Part shown: one piece after another, positions 9,323 to 17,346 of the stretch
Numbering within the stretch: the first letter of the stretch is position 1
Layout of the letters: each line of letters opens with the position of its first letter
NCBI RefSeq assembly: GCF_013363995.1
Contig: NZ_JABWGO010000001.1
Coordinates: 930,001-994,000, forward strand
Reading direction: 5' to 3'
DNA: 64,000 bases
Source of the DNA: Nonomuraea rhodomycinica
GTDB taxonomy: Bacteria; Actinomycetota; Actinomycetes; Streptosporangiales; Streptosporangiaceae
Made by a program: the position numbers and the translations under genes
The notes under the pieces: model-generated
What the model was told of the DNA's origin: nothing
What the model saw: only the letters and a program-made list of their open reading frames with translations
Database searches by the model: none

Positions 9323-10579
9323 ATGCCCGCAAGACCACTGCGTGACCTGATCGACTTCGCCCGGCGCAACTCGCCCTTCTACGCCGAGCTCTACCGTGAC
9401 GTGCCCGAGGGCGTCGCGGACCTCGCCCAGCTGCCGATCATCGACCAGGCGGCCTTCTGGGCGGCCAACACCTGGCCGGACAACCGCCTGCTGACCGGCC
9501 CGCTGACCGACGCCGGCGTGTACACCTCCGGCGGCACCACCGGCGCCCCCAAGGTGTCCCCGTGGACCCGCACCGAGCACTTCGACTCCACCTCCGCGTT
9601 CGGCGCGGGCATGGTCCGGGCCGGGCTCCGGCCCGGGCACCGGGTGGCGAACCTGTTCTTCGCCGGCCACCTGTACGGCGGCTTCCTCTACATCGAGGCC
9701 GCCCTGCACAACGCGCCGGTGGAGAACGTGCGGCTGCCGGTCGCCGGCCACACGCCGGACGAGGACGTCGCCGACCTGATCGCCGGTTTCGGCGTCAACG
9801 TGCTGGCCGGCACGCCGATGAAGCTCGGCGGGGTGGCCGAGGCGGTGCTCGCCAGGGAGGTGGACGCGTGCTCGGTCGAGCTGCTGCTGTTCGCCGGCGA
9901 CCTGCTCTTCGACGACCTGCGCCCGCGCCTGGCCAAGGCCTTCCCGGGCGCGGCGATCGCGTCGCTGGGGTACGCCACGGTGGACGCCGGCCTGGTCGGC
10001 GGGCCGGTGCCGGGTGACGACGTGCGGGTGCACGAGGCGTTCCCCGAGCGGACCGTGGTGGAGCTCGTCGACGAGGTGACCGGCGAGCCGGTCACCGGGC
10101 CGGGCGTGCGCGGCCGCGTGGTCGTCACGAACCTGTTCCGCACCCTCATGCCGATCATCCGCTACCCGGTGGGCGACCTGGCCGAGTGGGTGGACGCCGG
10201 GTGCCGCCGCTTCCGCCTGGTCGGCCGGACCGTCGAGGGCGCCAGGGTGGCCAACGTCGCCATGTCCTACGAGGACGTCCGCGCCGCGCTGGCCGCCGCC
10301 GACCCGGGCGGGACGATGACCGGGATGCAGATGGTCGAGCGCCGCTGGGACGGCAAGGACGGGCTCGTGCTGCGCCTGGCCTGCGCCGGGGAGCCGCCCG
10401 CCGGGCTGACCGAGCGGCTGGTCGAAGCGGTCCACGCGGCCCGGCCGCTCTACCCGGACTGCGTGGAGCAGGGGTTCGTCCACCCGCTGGTCATCGAGTG
10501 GGTACGGCCGTCCGGGCTGGCCACGCACCCGCGCACGGGCAAGCTCGTGCAGGTCGTGGACGAGCGCCCGCACTCCTGA
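9323..10579 (+). CDS. PaaK-like AMP-forming ligase (second copy)
   Basis: 418 aa. The nucleotide loop is TSGGTTGAPKVSPW, with a second core motif IIRYPVGDLAEW and C-terminal HPRTGKLVQVV carrying the likely catalytic Lys. Same family as the ligase at 5559 but clearly divergent, so probably a different acid. GAGGAGA lies 6 bases before the ATG. The 59-base gap from the thioesterase is the only non-overlapping junction in the operon. The gene ends 12 bases from the convergent gene at 10592. Confidence 0.8.
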   Translation: MPARPLRDLIDFARRNSPFYAELYRDVPEGVADLAQLPIIDQAAFWAANTWPDNRLLTGPLTDAGVYTSGGTTGAPKVSPWTRTEHFDSTSAFGAGMVRAGLRPGHRVANLFFAGHLYGGFLYIEAALHNAPVENVRLPVAGHTPDEDVADLIAGFGVNVLAGTPMKLGGVAEAVLAREVDACSVELLLFAGDLLFDDLRPRLAKAFPGAAIASLGYATVDAGLVGGPVPGDDVRVHEAFPERTVVELVDEVTGEPVTGPGVRGRVVVTNLFRTLMPIIRYPVGDLAEWVDAGCRRFRLVGRTVEGARVANVAMSYEDVRAALAAADPGGTMTGMQMVERRWDGKDGLVLRLACAGEPPAGLTERLVEAVHAARPLYPDCVEQGFVHPLVIEWVRPSGLATHPRTGKLVQVVDERPHS

Positions 10580-10591
10580 GTCCAGCCCCCT

Positions 10592-11659
10592 TCAGGACAG
10601 TTCGTAGATGAGCAGGGTGCCGTCGCCGCGGCGGGCCAGGGCCCACAGCCGGGTGGTGCCGGGCACGGGGACGACGTCCACGAACCCCGCCCACCCGCCG
10701 TCCGCGGACAGCGCCGACCGGGTCCAGCGGCCGTGGCGGAAGTTGAGCACGTACGGCTGCCCGTGGGCGGGGTTGGCGGCGATCCACACGCCGCCGACCC
10801 GGTCGGCGCGCACGGTCGGCAGCCACGTGCCGGCCAGCGGCAGGTCCAGCCACCTCCACGCGGCGCCGTCCCAGCGCGCGACCAGGCCGCGGTCGGGCAC
10901 CGCGCAGGACCCGGACCTCCGGGCGGCGCCCTGCGTGATCAGCCACACGTCGTCGCGGGCGCGGGCCGCCATGCCGTGGAAGCCGCCGGCGGGCGCGGGA
11001 GGGCAGCCGGGCGCGGGCGGAAGCGGGGTGGCGGCCCAGCCGGAGCCGTCGCGCCGCGTCACCCTGGCCTGTCCCATGGCCTCGGCCACCGCCCACAGCT
11101 CGCCCTCTCCGGAGGCGGCCACGCGCGACAGCTCGTGGTCATGGGAGCCCGGCCCGGGAACCGGGCTCCACGAGCGGCCGTCCCAGTGGCTGAGCCCGGC
11201 TTCGGAATAGTCGTCCGGGCCGCCGTACTCGGCGATCCAGACGTCGTCCCTCGCCCCGGCGGCGACGGACCCGCGCGCGAACCGGCCGGGCCACGGACGG
11301 TGCACCCACCGGCCGCCGGTCAGCTGGAACGGCCGGTTCCCGGCGAACATCCACAGGTCGTCGCCCGCCGGGGAGGCGGCGAACTCGGCGTCGCCGCCGC
11401 TGACGCCCTCCGGCGGCGCGGCACGGCGCCAGGAGGCCCCGTCCCAGTGGAGCATCGTCCACCGGCGGCCGCGGTTCTCCTGGAGCAGGGCCCACGCCTG
11501 TCCCTGTCCCGTGACGCCCATCGCGCCGAAGTCCGTGGAGCTCACCTCGCCGGTCGGTCCCTGCAGCGCGTAGGTCAGCCGCCACGTGGCCGGCCGGACC
11601 GCGTGCGCGTCCGCTCCGCACACCGCGAGGAGGAGGGCGAGGGCGGCCAGGATCTTCAT
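10592..11659 (-). CDS. Secreted propeller-like protein of unknown function
   Basis: 355 aa. A short signal peptide (MKILAALALLLAVCGADAHA) suggests export. The mature part has recurring units of the form HWDG-x-SW, WDGAAWRW, DDVWI or DDLWM spaced 40-60 residues apart, the look of a beta-propeller with Asp-box/kelch-like blades. No catalytic motif is recognised. It starts 5 bases after the stop of the BTAD regulator gene, with AAGGTG before the ATG; an in-frame GTG at 11668 overlapping that stop is a possible alternative start. The regulator may control it. Confidence 0.65.
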   Translation of the reverse strand: MKILAALALLLAVCGADAHAVRPATWRLTYALQGPTGEVSSTDFGAMGVTGQGQAWALLQENRGRRWTMLHWDGASWRRAAPPEGVSGGDAEFAASPAGDDLWMFAGNRPFQLTGGRWVHRPWPGRFARGSVAAGARDDVWIAEYGGPDDYSEAGLSHWDGRSWSPVPGPGSHDHELSRVAASGEGELWAVAEAMGQARVTRRDGSGWAATPLPPAPGCPPAPAGGFHGMAARARDDVWLITQGAARRSGSCAVPDRGLVARWDGAAWRWLDLPLAGTWLPTVRADRVGGVWIAANPAHGQPYVLNFRHGRWTRSALSADGGWAGFVDVVPVPGTTRLWALARRGDGTLLIYELS

Positions 11660-11664
11660 GACGA

Positions 11665-12444
11665 TCACCTTATGGGCGCCCCGGTGAGGGCGGGGTCGGC
11701 CGCGAGGATCCTCCGGTGCAGGTCGCGGACGGCCGGGGTGGGCTCCAGTCCGTGCTCGGCGACCAGCGTCGCCCGCAGCGCGCCGTACACGGCCAGCGCC
11801 TCGGCCTGCCGTCCCGACCGGTACAGGCCGAGCATGAGCAGCGCGTGCAGCGACTCGCGCAGCGGGTGGACGCGGGTCAGCTCGCGCAGCCGCGGCAGCG
11901 CCGCCGCGGTGGCGCCCAGCTCGATGTCCGCCTCCAGCACGGCTTCGAGGGCCAGCAGCCGGGCCTCCTCCAGCCGGTCGGCGTGGGCCCGCACCACGGG
12001 CGTGGCCGGCACGTCGGCGAGCGCGGGACCGCGCCACAGGGCCAGCGCCGCCTCCAGTGACGCCCGCGCCCGCTCCGGCCGGCGCTCGTGCAGCGCGTGC
12101 CGCCCGTCGGCCAGCAGCCGCTCGAAGCGGGCGGCGTCGCTCTCCGGGGCGTCGCCGTCCAGCTCGTACGAGCCCGCCCGGGTGCGCAGGACGTCGCCGA
12201 CCACCTTGCGCAGCCGCCAGACGTAGCCCTGCACGGTCTTGCGGGCGAACGCCGGCTCCGAACCCTGCCACAGCTCCTCGGTGAGCCGCTCCGCCGAGAC
12301 CGGCCGACCGGCGTTGATCGCCAGGATGGCGAGGACGGCGCGATGCTTGGGCGCGGTGATGGCGACCGGGCCGTCACCGCGCACCACCTGGAGCGGGCCG
12401 AGCAGACCGAGACGCACCCGGGCGCCGGACACGGACACGACCAT
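11665..12444 (-). CDS. BTAD-domain transcriptional regulator (small SARP)
   Basis: 259 aa. N-terminal OmpR-type winged helix (about residues 8-90, including ITAPKHRAVLAILAINAG and KTVQGYVWRLRKVVG) followed by a bacterial transcriptional activation domain (about 95-245, ending in EHGLEPTPAVRDLHRRIL). This is the minimal SARP layout, usually an activator of specialised metabolism. It is divergent from the larger AfsR-like gene at 12582 and sits between two metabolite regions. ATG chosen at 12444, where homology begins. Confidence 0.85.
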   Translation of the reverse strand: MVVSVSGARVRLGLLGPLQVVRGDGPVAITAPKHRAVLAILAINAGRPVSAERLTEELWQGSEPAFARKTVQGYVWRLRKVVGDVLRTRAGSYELDGDAPESDAARFERLLADGRHALHERRPERARASLEAALALWRGPALADVPATPVVRAHADRLEEARLLALEAVLEADIELGATAAALPRLRELTRVHPLRESLHALLMLGLYRSGRQAEALAVYGALRATLVAEHGLEPTPAVRDLHRRILAADPALTGAPIR

Positions 12445-12581
12445 CGACGACCACCTCCAGAACTGGATCGGCGAAAACACCGCTACCGGACAGGTCGAAA
12501 CGCGATCTAGACTTCCAGGCCGGGCTTGCGCCGATCTTGCGCGGCGAAGCGCCGACGGGCTGGAGAGCTGAAGGGGGTGAC
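12445..12581. promoter_or_regulatory. Divergent promoter region of two BTAD regulators
   Basis: 137 bases between two divergent activator genes. A TAGACT hexamer at 12508-12513 could be a -10 box for the + strand gene. I found no convincing SARP heptamer repeats by eye, so operator calls are withheld. Confidence 0.35.
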
Positions 12582-15494
12582 GTGGAGTTCCGCGTCCTCG
12601 GGACTCTGGAGCTGCGGCTCGACGGCTCGCCGGTGCGGCTGACGGCGCCCAAGCAGCGGGCATTGCTCGCCGTCCTGCTGATCGCCGCCGGACGGCCGGT
12701 CCCCGCGCGGCGGCTGGTGGACGAGCTGTGGGGCGGCAGCCCGCCGCGCAGCGTGGACAGCACGCTGCACTCGCTGGTCTCCAGGCTGCGCGCGAAGGGT
12801 GTGAGCGCGATCACCAAGGAGCCGGGCGGTTACCGGCTCGGCCTGGAGGGCGCCGCCGTGGACGCCCACGCCTTCGAGCGGCTCGCCGGGCGGGCCCGCG
12901 AGTCGGCGGAGAGCGGGACGCCCGGCGAGGCCGCGCGGCACTACCGGGAGGCGCTGGACCTGTGGCGGGCCGCCGCCCTCGTGGACGTGCCGGACTCGCC
13001 GGCGGTCGCGGCGGAACGGGCCCGGCTGGAGGCGCTGCGGCTGGCGGTGTGGGAGGAGTACGCCGACGCGCTGGCGGAGGCGGGCCGGCCCGCAGAGGTC
13101 GCCGCGCGGCTGGGCGAGGTGCTGGCCGAGCATCCGCTGCGCGAGTCGCTGTGGACGCGCGTGATCGTGGCCCTCGACCGTTCGGGACGGCCCGACGAGG
13201 CGCTGGCGGCCTACGACCGGGCACGCCGGGTGCTCGCCGAGGAGCTGGGCCTGGACCCGGGGCCGGAGCTGCGCCACGTCCACGAGCGCATCCTGCGGCG
13301 TGGCGAGGAGCGGCCCGCGGCGGCGGCCCCGGGGCTCGGGGACGGCGAGCGCCCCGCGGGGGCGGTGGTGCCGCGGCAGTTGCCGCCCGCCCCGGCCTGC
13401 TTCACCGGGCGCGCCACGACGTTCCGGGAGCTGACCGCGCTGACCGAGCCCGGGGCGCCCCGGGTGGCCGTCGTCAGCGGCATGCCGGGCGTCGGCAAGT
13501 CGGCGCTGGCGCTGCACTGGGCGCACCGGATGGCCGGGCGGTTCCCCGACGGCCAGCTCTACGCCGACCTGCGGGGGCACCGGCCGCGGGAGGCGGTGAC
13601 GCCGAGGGAGGCGCTCGACAGGTTCGTCCGCGCCCTGGGCCTGCCCGCCGGGCAGGTGCCAGCCGGGCAGGACGAGCTGGCCGCCGCGTACCGGACCCTG
13701 CTCGCGGGCCGGCGCGTGCTCGTCGTGCTGGACGACGCGGCCGGACCGGCGCAGGTGGAGCCGCTGCTGCCGGCGGGAGAGGGCTGCCTGGTGCTGGTGA
13801 CCAGCCGCGGCCGGCTGTCCGGCCTGGCGCTGCGCCACGCCGTGCGCGCCGTCGGCCTCGACGTCCTGTCCGAGCCGGAGGCGGTCGCGCTGCTGACGGA
13901 GGTGATCGGCCCGCGCGCCCGCGCCGAGCCGGGCGCGGTGGCGGAGCTGGCCCGCCAGTGCGGGCGGTTGCCGCTGGCCCTGCGGATCGCCGCCGCCCAC
14001 CTGGCGGGCAACGCCCACCGGCGGATCTCCGTCTACCTGGACGACCTGGCCGAGCGGGGACGGCTGGCCGCGCTGCGGCTGCGCGACGCGTTCGGCGGCG
14101 TGGACGACGACGCCTCCGCCGCGGCCGTGCAGGCCACCTTCGACCTGTCGTACCGGGCGCTCGGCGCGGCCGAACGGACCGCGTTCCGCAGGCTGGGCCT
14201 GGCGCCGGGCGGCGGGTTCACCGCCGGGGCGCTGGCCGCGCTGCTCGGCGTGCCGCCCGCCGAGGCCCGCGCCCGGCTGGACGCCCTGCTGGCGGCGAGC
14301 CTCGTCCAGGCACGCCCCGGCCGGGCGCGGGCCGAGCGGTACCACCTGCACGACCTCCTCCTCGACTACGCCCGCCACCGGGCCGAGGCGGAGGACGCGG
14401 CGCCGGTCAGGGAGCGGGCCGTGGACCGGCTGCTGAGCTGGTACGCCACGATCGGAGACCCGCTCGCCCTGCACGACGACCTGGACAACGTGCTGGCCGT
14501 CACCCGCCGCGCCGCCGAGGACGGAGCGGAGGCGGCCTGGCGGCTGCCCGCCGCGCTCGCCCGTACGCTGGCGCTGGCCCACAGCCCGGCTCGGGCCGCC
14601 GAGCTGCACGCCCTCGCCGTCACCGCCGCCGGGCGGGCCGGCCGCCCGCGCGAGGCGGCCACGGCCCACAACCATCTGGGAGAGGCGTACGAGCGCCTGG
14701 GCCGCTACCCCGAAGCACTCGCCGAGCACAGTGCGGCGCTGGAACTGCACCGGCGGCTGGGCGACCGGCGCGGCACGGGCGCCGCCCTGCGCAGCGTCGG
14801 CACCGTCCACTGGCTGCTCGGCCGCTACGACGACGCCCTCGCCCACCTGTACGAGGCCCGCGACGTCATGGAGTCGGCCGGCGACGAGGGCGCTCTGGGG
14901 CGGACGTACAACCTCATCGGCATCGTGCTGCGCACCCTGGGCCGCATGGACGAGGCCGTCTCCTGGTACGAGCGCGCCCTGGCCGCCCACCGGCTGGCGG
15001 GCGACCGCGACGGCGAGGCCAACGCGCTGAACAACCTGGGCGTGATCCACGCCGAGCGGGGCCGCCACGCCGTGGCCCTCGGCCTGTACCGGCGGGCGCT
15101 GGCGCTGCGCCGGGCCGCGGGCAGCCGGCGGGGCGAGGCGCGCGCCCTGAACAACATCGGCCTCATGGAGATCCATCTCGGCCGGCGCGACCGCGCGCTC
15201 GGCCACCTCCGGCGCGCGCTCGCCGCGCACCGCGAGACGGGCGACCGCAGGGGCGAGGGCCAGGTGGCCCACGACCTGGGCGGCCTGTACCACCTGCTGG
15301 GCCGGGAGGAGGAGGCGCTCGCGCACTACGCCGAGGCGCTGCGCGTCCGTTCCGAGATCGGCGACCGCAGGGGGCTCGCCGAGACCCACCGGGACCTCGG
15401 CGAGCTGCACGCTCGCCGCGGCGACGACGTGGCCGCCCGCCACCACGGCGGCGCCGCCGGGCGGATCTTCACCGAGCTGGGGGTGACCGCCTGA
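12582..15494 (+). CDS. AfsR-like regulator: BTAD + NB-ARC + TPR
   Basis: 970 aa. Winged helix (about 1-85), BTAD (about 90-240), NB-ARC/STAND ATPase with P-loop GMPGVGKSALALHW (K306) and Walker B-like RVLVVLDDAA, then a long run of TPR repeats from about residue 650 (units such as ALAEHSAALELHRRLGDRRG). This is the AfsR architecture: nucleotide binding and TPR sensing control a DNA-binding activator. The GTG at 12582 begins right at the winged helix and has AAGGGGGT just upstream; an upstream in-frame start would add 15 unsupported residues. Confidence 0.88.
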   Translation: MEFRVLGTLELRLDGSPVRLTAPKQRALLAVLLIAAGRPVPARRLVDELWGGSPPRSVDSTLHSLVSRLRAKGVSAITKEPGGYRLGLEGAAVDAHAFERLAGRARESAESGTPGEAARHYREALDLWRAAALVDVPDSPAVAAERARLEALRLAVWEEYADALAEAGRPAEVAARLGEVLAEHPLRESLWTRVIVALDRSGRPDEALAAYDRARRVLAEELGLDPGPELRHVHERILRRGEERPAAAAPGLGDGERPAGAVVPRQLPPAPACFTGRATTFRELTALTEPGAPRVAVVSGMPGVGKSALALHWAHRMAGRFPDGQLYADLRGHRPREAVTPREALDRFVRALGLPAGQVPAGQDELAAAYRTLLAGRRVLVVLDDAAGPAQVEPLLPAGEGCLVLVTSRGRLSGLALRHAVRAVGLDVLSEPEAVALLTEVIGPRARAEPGAVAELARQCGRLPLALRIAAAHLAGNAHRRISVYLDDLAERGRLAALRLRDAFGGVDDDASAAAVQATFDLSYRALGAAERTAFRRLGLAPGGGFTAGALAALLGVPPAEARARLDALLAASLVQARPGRARAERYHLHDLLLDYARHRAEAEDAAPVRERAVDRLLSWYATIGDPLALHDDLDNVLAVTRRAAEDGAEAAWRLPAALARTLALAHSPARAAELHALAVTAAGRAGRPREAATAHNHLGEAYERLGRYPEALAEHSAALELHRRLGDRRGTGAALRSVGTVHWLLGRYDDALAHLYEARDVMESAGDEGALGRTYNLIGIVLRTLGRMDEAVSWYERALAAHRLAGDRDGEANALNNLGVIHAERGRHAVALGLYRRALALRRAAGSRRGEARALNNIGLMEIHLGRRDRALGHLRRALAAHRETGDRRGEGQVAHDLGGLYHLLGREEEALAHYAEALRVRSEIGDRRGLAETHRDLGELHARRGDDVAARHHGGAAGRIFTELGVTA

Positions 15495-15515
15495 CCGGCC
15501 CATCTGGGAGCGACG

Positions 15516-15532
15516 CCGAGCCCCCGGCTCGG
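15516..15532. terminator. Short GC stem-loop between convergent genes
   Basis: CCGAGCC and GGCTCGG pair with a 3-base CCC loop, 21 bases after the AfsR-like stop and before the end of the convergent HExxH gene. No T tract follows on either strand, so termination is plausible but not certain. Confidence 0.4.
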
Positions 15533-15554
15533 GAGCTTGCCTCAGCGGGCCGGC

Positions 15555-17045
15555 TCACGCGCCGACGGGTTCGATGAGGCCGGCCGACAGCAGGCCGGCC
15601 ACCCCGTGCCGCAGCCCGTCCTCCGCGCCCTGCCCGGCGGCCCGCAGGTAACCCTCGCGCAGCGCCGCCAGGTCCCGGCCGTCGCACAGGGCGTAGATCA
15701 GCCAGGCGTGGTCGTTCAGCCAGCGGAACCTGGGCGTGCCGGGCGAGACGGCCACGAGCCGGCGCTGCTCGGGGATCGGGCACACGTGGACGGGGCGCGC
15801 CTGCCGGTAGCCGCGCGGCTCCAGCGGCGCCGGCGGCTCGACGGCCGGGACGGCGGCGGGCGGGCCCGCCACGGGGCCGCCCTCGGAGAGGATGCCGGGC
15901 GCGAGCGGCGTCACGGCGCCGATGAGCCAGCCGATGAAGTCCCGCCCCTCGGCGGTCAGCATGTCGCCGTGCACCTCGGCCGCCTGGCGCGCCAGGTACG
16001 TCACCCGCTCCAGGCTGGTCGTGTAGCCGCCGCGCGCCGCCGCCTCGCTGCCCGGCGTGGCCTGGTCGACGTCCTCCGTCGCGGGCGGTGGCCCGTACTT
16101 TGCCCGCAGGCCGGGGCCGGCCTCGGCGGCGGCGGCGCGGAACAGCAGCAGGTGGGCGTAGACGTGCATGGCGAACAGCACGCGCGTCAGCGTCCACGAG
16201 CGCGTCCGCCACGGGATCGGGACGAGCCGGTCCGGGTCCGCCACCATGGAGCCGGTGCGCAGGACGTCGAACAGCTTCAGATGCAGGCCCTCGTGGAAGA
16301 GCGTCTCGGCGGCCGTCCAGGGGTCGTCCAGCCGGGCCGGCGCCAGGAAGAGCGCCGACGGGAGCGGGTCGCCGCCGGAGACCGAGTTCAGGGTCTCGTC
16401 GCCGTCGTCGTAGCGGGCGAACCCGATGAGCGAGACGTGCGGCAGCACGCCCGTGCCCGCGCTGGGCAGCAGCTCGGTGAGCAGGCCGGCACCCCGGCTG
16501 AGGGCCGCCAGCAGCGCGGCGTCCGGGACGACCCGGTTGTCCGAGCCGTCCTTGGAGAGCGTCCCGGCGAGCAGTTCCTCCAGACGGGCGGTGAGCGCCT
16601 GCTGCGGGCGGGCGGCGCCGTCGAGGTCGGTCCACACCCACGAGCCGGAGTGCCGGGGCCACGGCCGTACGTGCGGGCGGGACAGGCGCTCGCACGGCCC
16701 CAGGCCGTCGAGCGCGCCGCCGGACGGGTCGGCCGCGCCGCTCACGAGGTAGCCGGCCAGCGCGTCGGACGGGCCCTTGCCGGTCTCCAGCGCGACCATG
16801 TCGTTCTCGAACGCGTTGCGCAGCACCGGGTCGTACATGACGGGGCGCAGCTCGTCGTCCCCGGCCCGGCTCAGCAGCTCCAGCCGGTCGGCGGCGCCCG
16901 GGTGGTGCCGGGCGAGGATCCGCAGGCCCAGCCGGTACCGTGCCAGGTTCCTGGCCTCGATGGCCGGGGCGTCGGCGAACCTGGGGTCCGAGCCGAGGGC
17001 CAGGTCGATGCGGGAGATCAGGTCGTCGGGAGGTACGGCGGTCAC
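15555..17045 (-). CDS. HExxH peptide hydroxylase-like RiPP enzyme with PqqD-like C-terminus
   Basis: 496 aa. LFHEGLHLKLFD carries HExxH (H251, E252, H255), as in the mod_HExxH family, whose studied members are iron/2-oxoglutarate peptide beta-hydroxylases rather than proteases and also occur in FxsB-type RiPP systems. The last ~85 residues (LNDHAWLIYALCDG then LREGYLRAAG and GVAGLLSAGLIEPV) resemble a PqqD/RRE fold that binds a leader peptide. GTG start with CGAGGAG 6-7 bases upstream. It lies 88 bases after a 41-codon candidate precursor on the same strand. The hydroxylase role is inferred from family and context; a protease is less likely. Confidence 0.75.
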   Translation of the reverse strand: MTAVPPDDLISRIDLALGSDPRFADAPAIEARNLARYRLGLRILARHHPGAADRLELLSRAGDDELRPVMYDPVLRNAFENDMVALETGKGPSDALAGYLVSGAADPSGGALDGLGPCERLSRPHVRPWPRHSGSWVWTDLDGAARPQQALTARLEELLAGTLSKDGSDNRVVPDAALLAALSRGAGLLTELLPSAGTGVLPHVSLIGFARYDDGDETLNSVSGGDPLPSALFLAPARLDDPWTAAETLFHEGLHLKLFDVLRTGSMVADPDRLVPIPWRTRSWTLTRVLFAMHVYAHLLLFRAAAAEAGPGLRAKYGPPPATEDVDQATPGSEAAARGGYTTSLERVTYLARQAAEVHGDMLTAEGRDFIGWLIGAVTPLAPGILSEGGPVAGPPAAVPAVEPPAPLEPRGYRQARPVHVCPIPEQRRLVAVSPGTPRFRWLNDHAWLIYALCDGRDLAALREGYLRAAGQGAEDGLRHGVAGLLSAGLIEPVGA

Positions 17046-17075
17046 GTGGCGTCTCCTCGGTTCAGCCAGGGGGGA

Positions 17076-17104
17076 GGCCGGCGGCGGACCGTCCGCCGCC
17101 GGCC
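17076..17104 (-). promoter_or_regulatory. Perfect 13-bp stem-loop between precursor and enzyme genes
   Basis: GGCCGGCGGCGGA pairs fully with TCCGCCGCCGGCC around a 3-base loop, in the 88-base gap between the 41-codon gene and the HExxH gene. No T tract follows on the - strand. Such intercistronic hairpins often stabilise or partly terminate RiPP precursor transcripts, giving more precursor than enzyme; that role is inferred here. Confidence 0.6.
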
Positions 17105-17133
17105 GGCGGTCACTCCGTCACCCGGTCAGCGCG

Positions 17134-17259
17134 TCACTCGCCGCGCGGGGAGAGGAATTCCGGCTGCCAGGCCCGCTCGTGCGGGGCGTCGGTCGTCACG
17201 CTGGGCGCGCTCTTGTCGGCCAGCGTGAACTGCGGGATCTCCACGTTCTGGGTCGGCAT
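17134..17259 (-). CDS. Candidate RiPP precursor peptide, 41 aa
   Basis: Small reading frame read directly from the DNA: ATG at 17259, TGA at 17134-17136, with GGAGA placed 7 bases before the ATG. The peptide starts MPTQNVEIPQFTLADK, has a Ser/Thr/Ala middle (SAPSVTTDA), and ends HERAWQPEFLSPRGE. It has no Cys. The C-terminal part carries His, Trp, Phe and several Asp/Glu, residues that HExxH hydroxylases can modify. The ending FLSPRGE recalls the FxSxx-COOH precursors but has two extra residues. It sits just upstream of a HExxH/RRE-like enzyme. Core and leader limits are not known. Confidence 0.7.
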   Translation of the reverse strand: MPTQNVEIPQFTLADKSAPSVTTDAPHERAWQPEFLSPRGE

Positions 17260-17277
17260 GCGTCGTTCTCCGTTCGC

Positions 17278-17299
17278 TCGGATCGCTTGGCGGATCCGA
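17278..17299 (-). promoter_or_regulatory. Dyad and possible -10 box upstream of the precursor gene
   Basis: TCGGATC and GATCCGA are inverted repeats with an 8-base gap, 19-40 bases before the precursor ATG. Just upstream on the - strand is TAGATT, a fair -10 box (plus positions 17299-17304). The dyad could be an operator or a 5'-leader hairpin. Confidence 0.4.
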
Positions 17300-17346
17300 A
17301 TCTACGGAGCGGCGGTGTGGCGGCGGTGTGGCCGCGGTGCCGCCGC

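Noticed and set aside
12507..15503. Long antisense open frame opposite the AfsR-like gene
   Set aside because: It is rich in Arg/Gly/Ala/Val/His with no domain, the usual product of GC-skewed codon positions in a real gene on the other strand.
15555..17045. Zinc metalloprotease because of HExxH
   Set aside because: No signal peptide or protease domain; the RRE-like C-terminus and adjacent small peptide gene fit a peptide-modifying enzyme better.
17134..17259. Assignment of the peptide to the FxSxx-COOH family
   Set aside because: The motif is close, but the peptide ends two residues later and no FxsB-type radical SAM gene is nearby.
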